Shown here: in pieces, positions 62,381-64,000 of the stretch
How the letters are laid out: the number at the start of each line of letters is the position of its first letter
Position numbering within the stretch: the first letter of the stretch is position 1
NCBI RefSeq assembly: GCF_014692675.1
Contig: NZ_JABFCZ010000016.1
Coordinates: 85,789-149,788, forward strand
Reading direction: 5' to 3'
DNA: 64,000 bases
DNA from: Roseibium aggregatum
Lineage (GTDB): Bacteria; Pseudomonadota; Alphaproteobacteria; Rhizobiales; Stappiaceae
Position numbers and translations under genes: made by a program
The notes under the pieces: generated by a model
Database searches by the model: none
Told to the model about the DNA's origin: nothing
Seen by the model: the letters and a program-made list of their open reading frames with translations, nothing else

Positions 62381-63091
62381 ATGCCTGATCATACGGTAAC
62401 GGCCTACGACGAAGAACTGACCGCCCTGAAGAGCCGGATCGCGGAAATGGGCGGCCTGGCCGAAACCATCGTCAGCAATTCCGTGACCGCACTGGTCACC
62501 CAGGATCTGACGCTCGCCCAATCGATGATCGAACATGACGTGCGGCTCGACGAACTGCAGCAGGACGTCGAAATCAAGCTCATCGAGATCATCGCCCGGC
62601 GTCAGCCGATGGGCAGCGATCTGCGTGAAATCATGGCGGCCGGTCGTATTGCAAACGACCTGGAGCGCGTCGGCGATCTGGCCAAGAACGTCGCCAAGCG
62701 GGTGATCGCCATCGACAACGATCTGCAGTCCAAGAAGCTTTCCATCGGCGTGGAACACATCGCCGAACTGGCCCTGGCGCAGTTGAAGCAGGTGCTGGAC
62801 GCCTACACGAAGCGCGATGCGGTATCCGCGCGCAACGTGCGCGAGCGGGATTCCGAAATCGACGCCATCTACACCTCGCTGTTCCGCGAGCTTCTGACCT
62901 ACATGATGGAAGACCCGCGCAACATCACCCAGTGCGCCCATCTGCTCTTCTGCGCAAAGAACATCGAGCGGATCGGCGACCACGCCACGAATATTGCGGA
63001 AAACGTCTATTGGATGACGACCGGTGAACGGCTTGCGGACGAACGTCCCAAGGTCGACGAGACCGGCGTTACCGACAAGGAAAACGCCTGA
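62381..63091 (+). CDS. phoU: Phosphate signalling protein PhoU
   Basis: A 236-residue all-helical protein made of two similar three-helix units, each with an E(D)xxxD metal-binding segment: GRIANDLERVGDLAKNVAKR near residue 90 and CAKNIERIGDHATNIAENVY near residue 192. PhoU links the transporter to PhoR and represses the Pho response when phosphate is abundant. GGAGGG precedes ATG 62381; phoB follows after 42 bp. Confidence 0.95.
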   Translation: MPDHTVTAYDEELTALKSRIAEMGGLAETIVSNSVTALVTQDLTLAQSMIEHDVRLDELQQDVEIKLIEIIARRQPMGSDLREIMAAGRIANDLERVGDLAKNVAKRVIAIDNDLQSKKLSIGVEHIAELALAQLKQVLDAYTKRDAVSARNVRERDSEIDAIYTSLFRELLTYMMEDPRNITQCAHLLFCAKNIERIGDHATNIAENVYWMTTGERLADERPKVDETGVTDKENA

Positions 63092-63133
63092 CGGGCCAGG
63101 CCCGTCCAGCGGGATGACTCGGAGCTTGTGTAA

Positions 63134-63829
63134 ATGCCGAAGGTACTCATCGTTGAAGACGAGGAACCGCTCAGCCTGCTGCTGAGATACAATCTGGAAG
63201 CTGAAGGATATTCAGTCGAAACCTGCGAACGCGGAGACGAAGCGGAAATCAGGCTCAGAGAGAGCCAGCCCGACCTGCTGCTGCTGGACTGGATGCTGCC
63301 GGGCCTGTCCGGGATCGAGCTTTGCCGCCGCATCCGGGCGCGTGAAGACACCGAACGGCTGCCGGTGATCATGCTGACCGCGCGCGGCGAGGAAGCAGAG
63401 CGCATTCGCGGCCTGTCGACCGGTGCCGACGATTACGTGGTCAAGCCGTTTTCGGTTCCCGAGCTGATGGCGCGTGTCCGGGCGATCCTGCGCCGGGCGA
63501 GCCCGGAAGTCGTCTCGAGCATGCTGCGCTCGGGCGATATCGAGCTGGACCGCGAGACCCACCGGGTCCGCCGCAACACCAAGGAAATCCATCTGGGGCC
63601 GACCGAATTCCGGCTCCTGGAATTCCTGATGACCTCGCCCGGCCGCGTCTTTTCCCGCGAGCAGCTTCTCGACGGTGTCTGGGGCCACGATGTCTATGTC
63701 GACGAACGCACGGTGGACGTTCACGTCGGACGCCTGCGCAAGGCGCTGAACCGGGGCAAGGCGAAAGACCCGATCCGCACGGTCCGCGGCGCCGGCTACG
63801 CGTTCAACGACCAGTTCGCAATTGCCTGA
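63134..63829 (+). CDS. phoB: Phosphate response regulator PhoB
   Basis: A 231-residue OmpR-type regulator. Receiver domain residues 1-120 with the acidic pair (VEDEEPLSLLLRYNL), phosphoacceptor Asp in LLLDWMLPGLSG near residue 53 and Lys in VVKPFSVPELM. The winged-helix domain (130-230) has LGPTEFRLLEFLMTSPGRVF and RTVRGAGYAFN. It should bind the Pho box before pstS and probably the one before btaA. Confidence 0.96.
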   Translation: MPKVLIVEDEEPLSLLLRYNLEAEGYSVETCERGDEAEIRLRESQPDLLLLDWMLPGLSGIELCRRIRAREDTERLPVIMLTARGEEAERIRGLSTGADDYVVKPFSVPELMARVRAILRRASPEVVSSMLRSGDIELDRETHRVRRNTKEIHLGPTEFRLLEFLMTSPGRVFSREQLLDGVWGHDVYVDERTVDVHVGRLRKALNRGKAKDPIRTVRGAGYAFNDQFAIA

Positions 63830-63853
63830 GACACTCAGGATCAAGCATGAAAA

Positions 63854-63874
63854 AACCCGCCGGATCGGCGGGTT
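63854..63874 (+). terminator. Hairpin after phoB
   Basis: CCCGCCG-GAT-CGGCGGG plus flanking AA and TT, 25 bases after the phoB stop. It is a likely operon terminator, though only two T follow. Confidence 0.7.
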
Positions 63875-63886
63875 CAGACTGCTGAC

Positions 63887-63914
63887 AAACCCCTGGCGTT
63901 AGCCGGGGGTTTTT
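63887..63914. repeat. Hairpin at the probable left end of an insertion sequence
   Basis: AAACCCC-TGGC-GTTA-GCCG-GGGTTTTT: a second hairpin directly downstream, 15 bases before the transposase start. It may be the IS end or its own terminator blocking readthrough from phoB. The exact IS boundary cannot be set without the other end. Confidence 0.55.
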
Positions 63915-63928
63915 GATTCACTGTTTTG

Positions 63929-64000
63929 ATGTTGAAGAAACCCGGTCCGGATCAGACAGCGCTTGAGATGGTCACACTCGACCAGCTTGTTCCCGCCGAT
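63929..64000 (+). mobile_element. IS1182 family transposase, N-terminal fragment (cut by window edge)
   Basis: The last 72 bases read ATG and 23 further codons in frame: MLKKPGPDQTALEMVTLDQL then VPAD. This is the typical opening of IS1182 family transposases (MLK-P--Q--LEMVTLDQLVP-D). Only the start is visible, so whether the gene is intact is unknown. It lies 99 bp after the phoB stop, in the same direction. Confidence 0.75.

Overview
The window is a 64 kb piece of an alphaproteobacterial chromosome with high GC content. Gene content and order (ygfZ next to a dihydroorotase; fabI, phosphoglycerate-mutase-like gene and aroC; histone-deacetylase-like gene, xseB, dxs, tlyA; phoR-pstSCAB-phoU-phoB; TIGR02301-type and RibBX-type proteins) fit Hyphomicrobiales, most likely the Stappiaceae (Roseibium/Labrenzia/Stappia group). 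This placement rests on recognition, not on a database search. No rRNA, tRNA, CRISPR array or prophage was seen.

Layout. 1-3.2 kb: 5' part of ygfZ, a dihydroorotase-like amidohydrolase, a DUF2061 membrane protein and an XRE regulator. 3.4-3.66 kb: a non-coding 263 bp MITE-like element with 35 bp terminal inverted repeats and a TA duplication. 3.7-8.6 kb: L,D-transpeptidase, the betaine-lipid genes btaAB behind a possible Pho box, and a LysE-type exporter. 8.6-17.4 kb: small conserved proteins, NUDIX, SRAP peptidase, TPR-methyltransferase, an ECF sigma factor overlapping a membrane von Willebrand A protein, and a D-2-hydroxyacid dehydrogenase. 17.6-20.4 kb: fabI, a histidine phosphatase and aroC. 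20.5-26.4 kb: dienelactone-hydrolase-like protein, a TRAP/TAXI transporter, tautomerase, NTF2-like protein, GST and an HxlR regulator. 26.4-30 kb: a Bcr/CflA efflux pump bordered by 46 bp tandem repeats, and an HTH-RibB-X fusion. 30-35.5 kb: an RlmD-like rRNA methyltransferase followed by a methyltransferase-amidoligase-C26 amidase operon, split by a low-GC two-gene DUF488 cassette flanked by a 75 bp duplication. 35.5-39.6 kb: tlyA, a copper-delivery cluster (DUF2946, PCu(A)C, SCO and a 44-residue membrane protein) and an MFS transporter. 39.7-46.1 kb: dxs, a possible small RNA, an orphan LuxR regulator, xseB, an HDAC-like protein and Sua5. 46.2-55.6 kb: acyl-CoA dehydrogenase and enoyl-CoA hydratase, a DnaJ-like protein, pdxH, CorA, DUF1499, an MBL hydrolase and a SRPBCC protein. 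55.8-63.8 kb: the complete phosphate-sensing and uptake operon. An IS1182-type transposase begins at the right edge.

How the genes work together. The phosphate theme occurs twice: the Pst/PhoU/PhoBR system at the right end, with a four-repeat Pho box before pstS, and 50 kb away btaAB, which replaces phospholipid with phosphorus-free betaine lipid, with its own candidate Pho box. The most unusual locus is 30-35.5 kb. An operon that looks able to make and break amide or isopeptide bonds (amidoligase plus C26 hydrolase, with a methyltransferase) was separated from its upstream rRNA methyltransferase gene by a foreign cassette, which left a duplicated gene end carrying a ribosome binding site.
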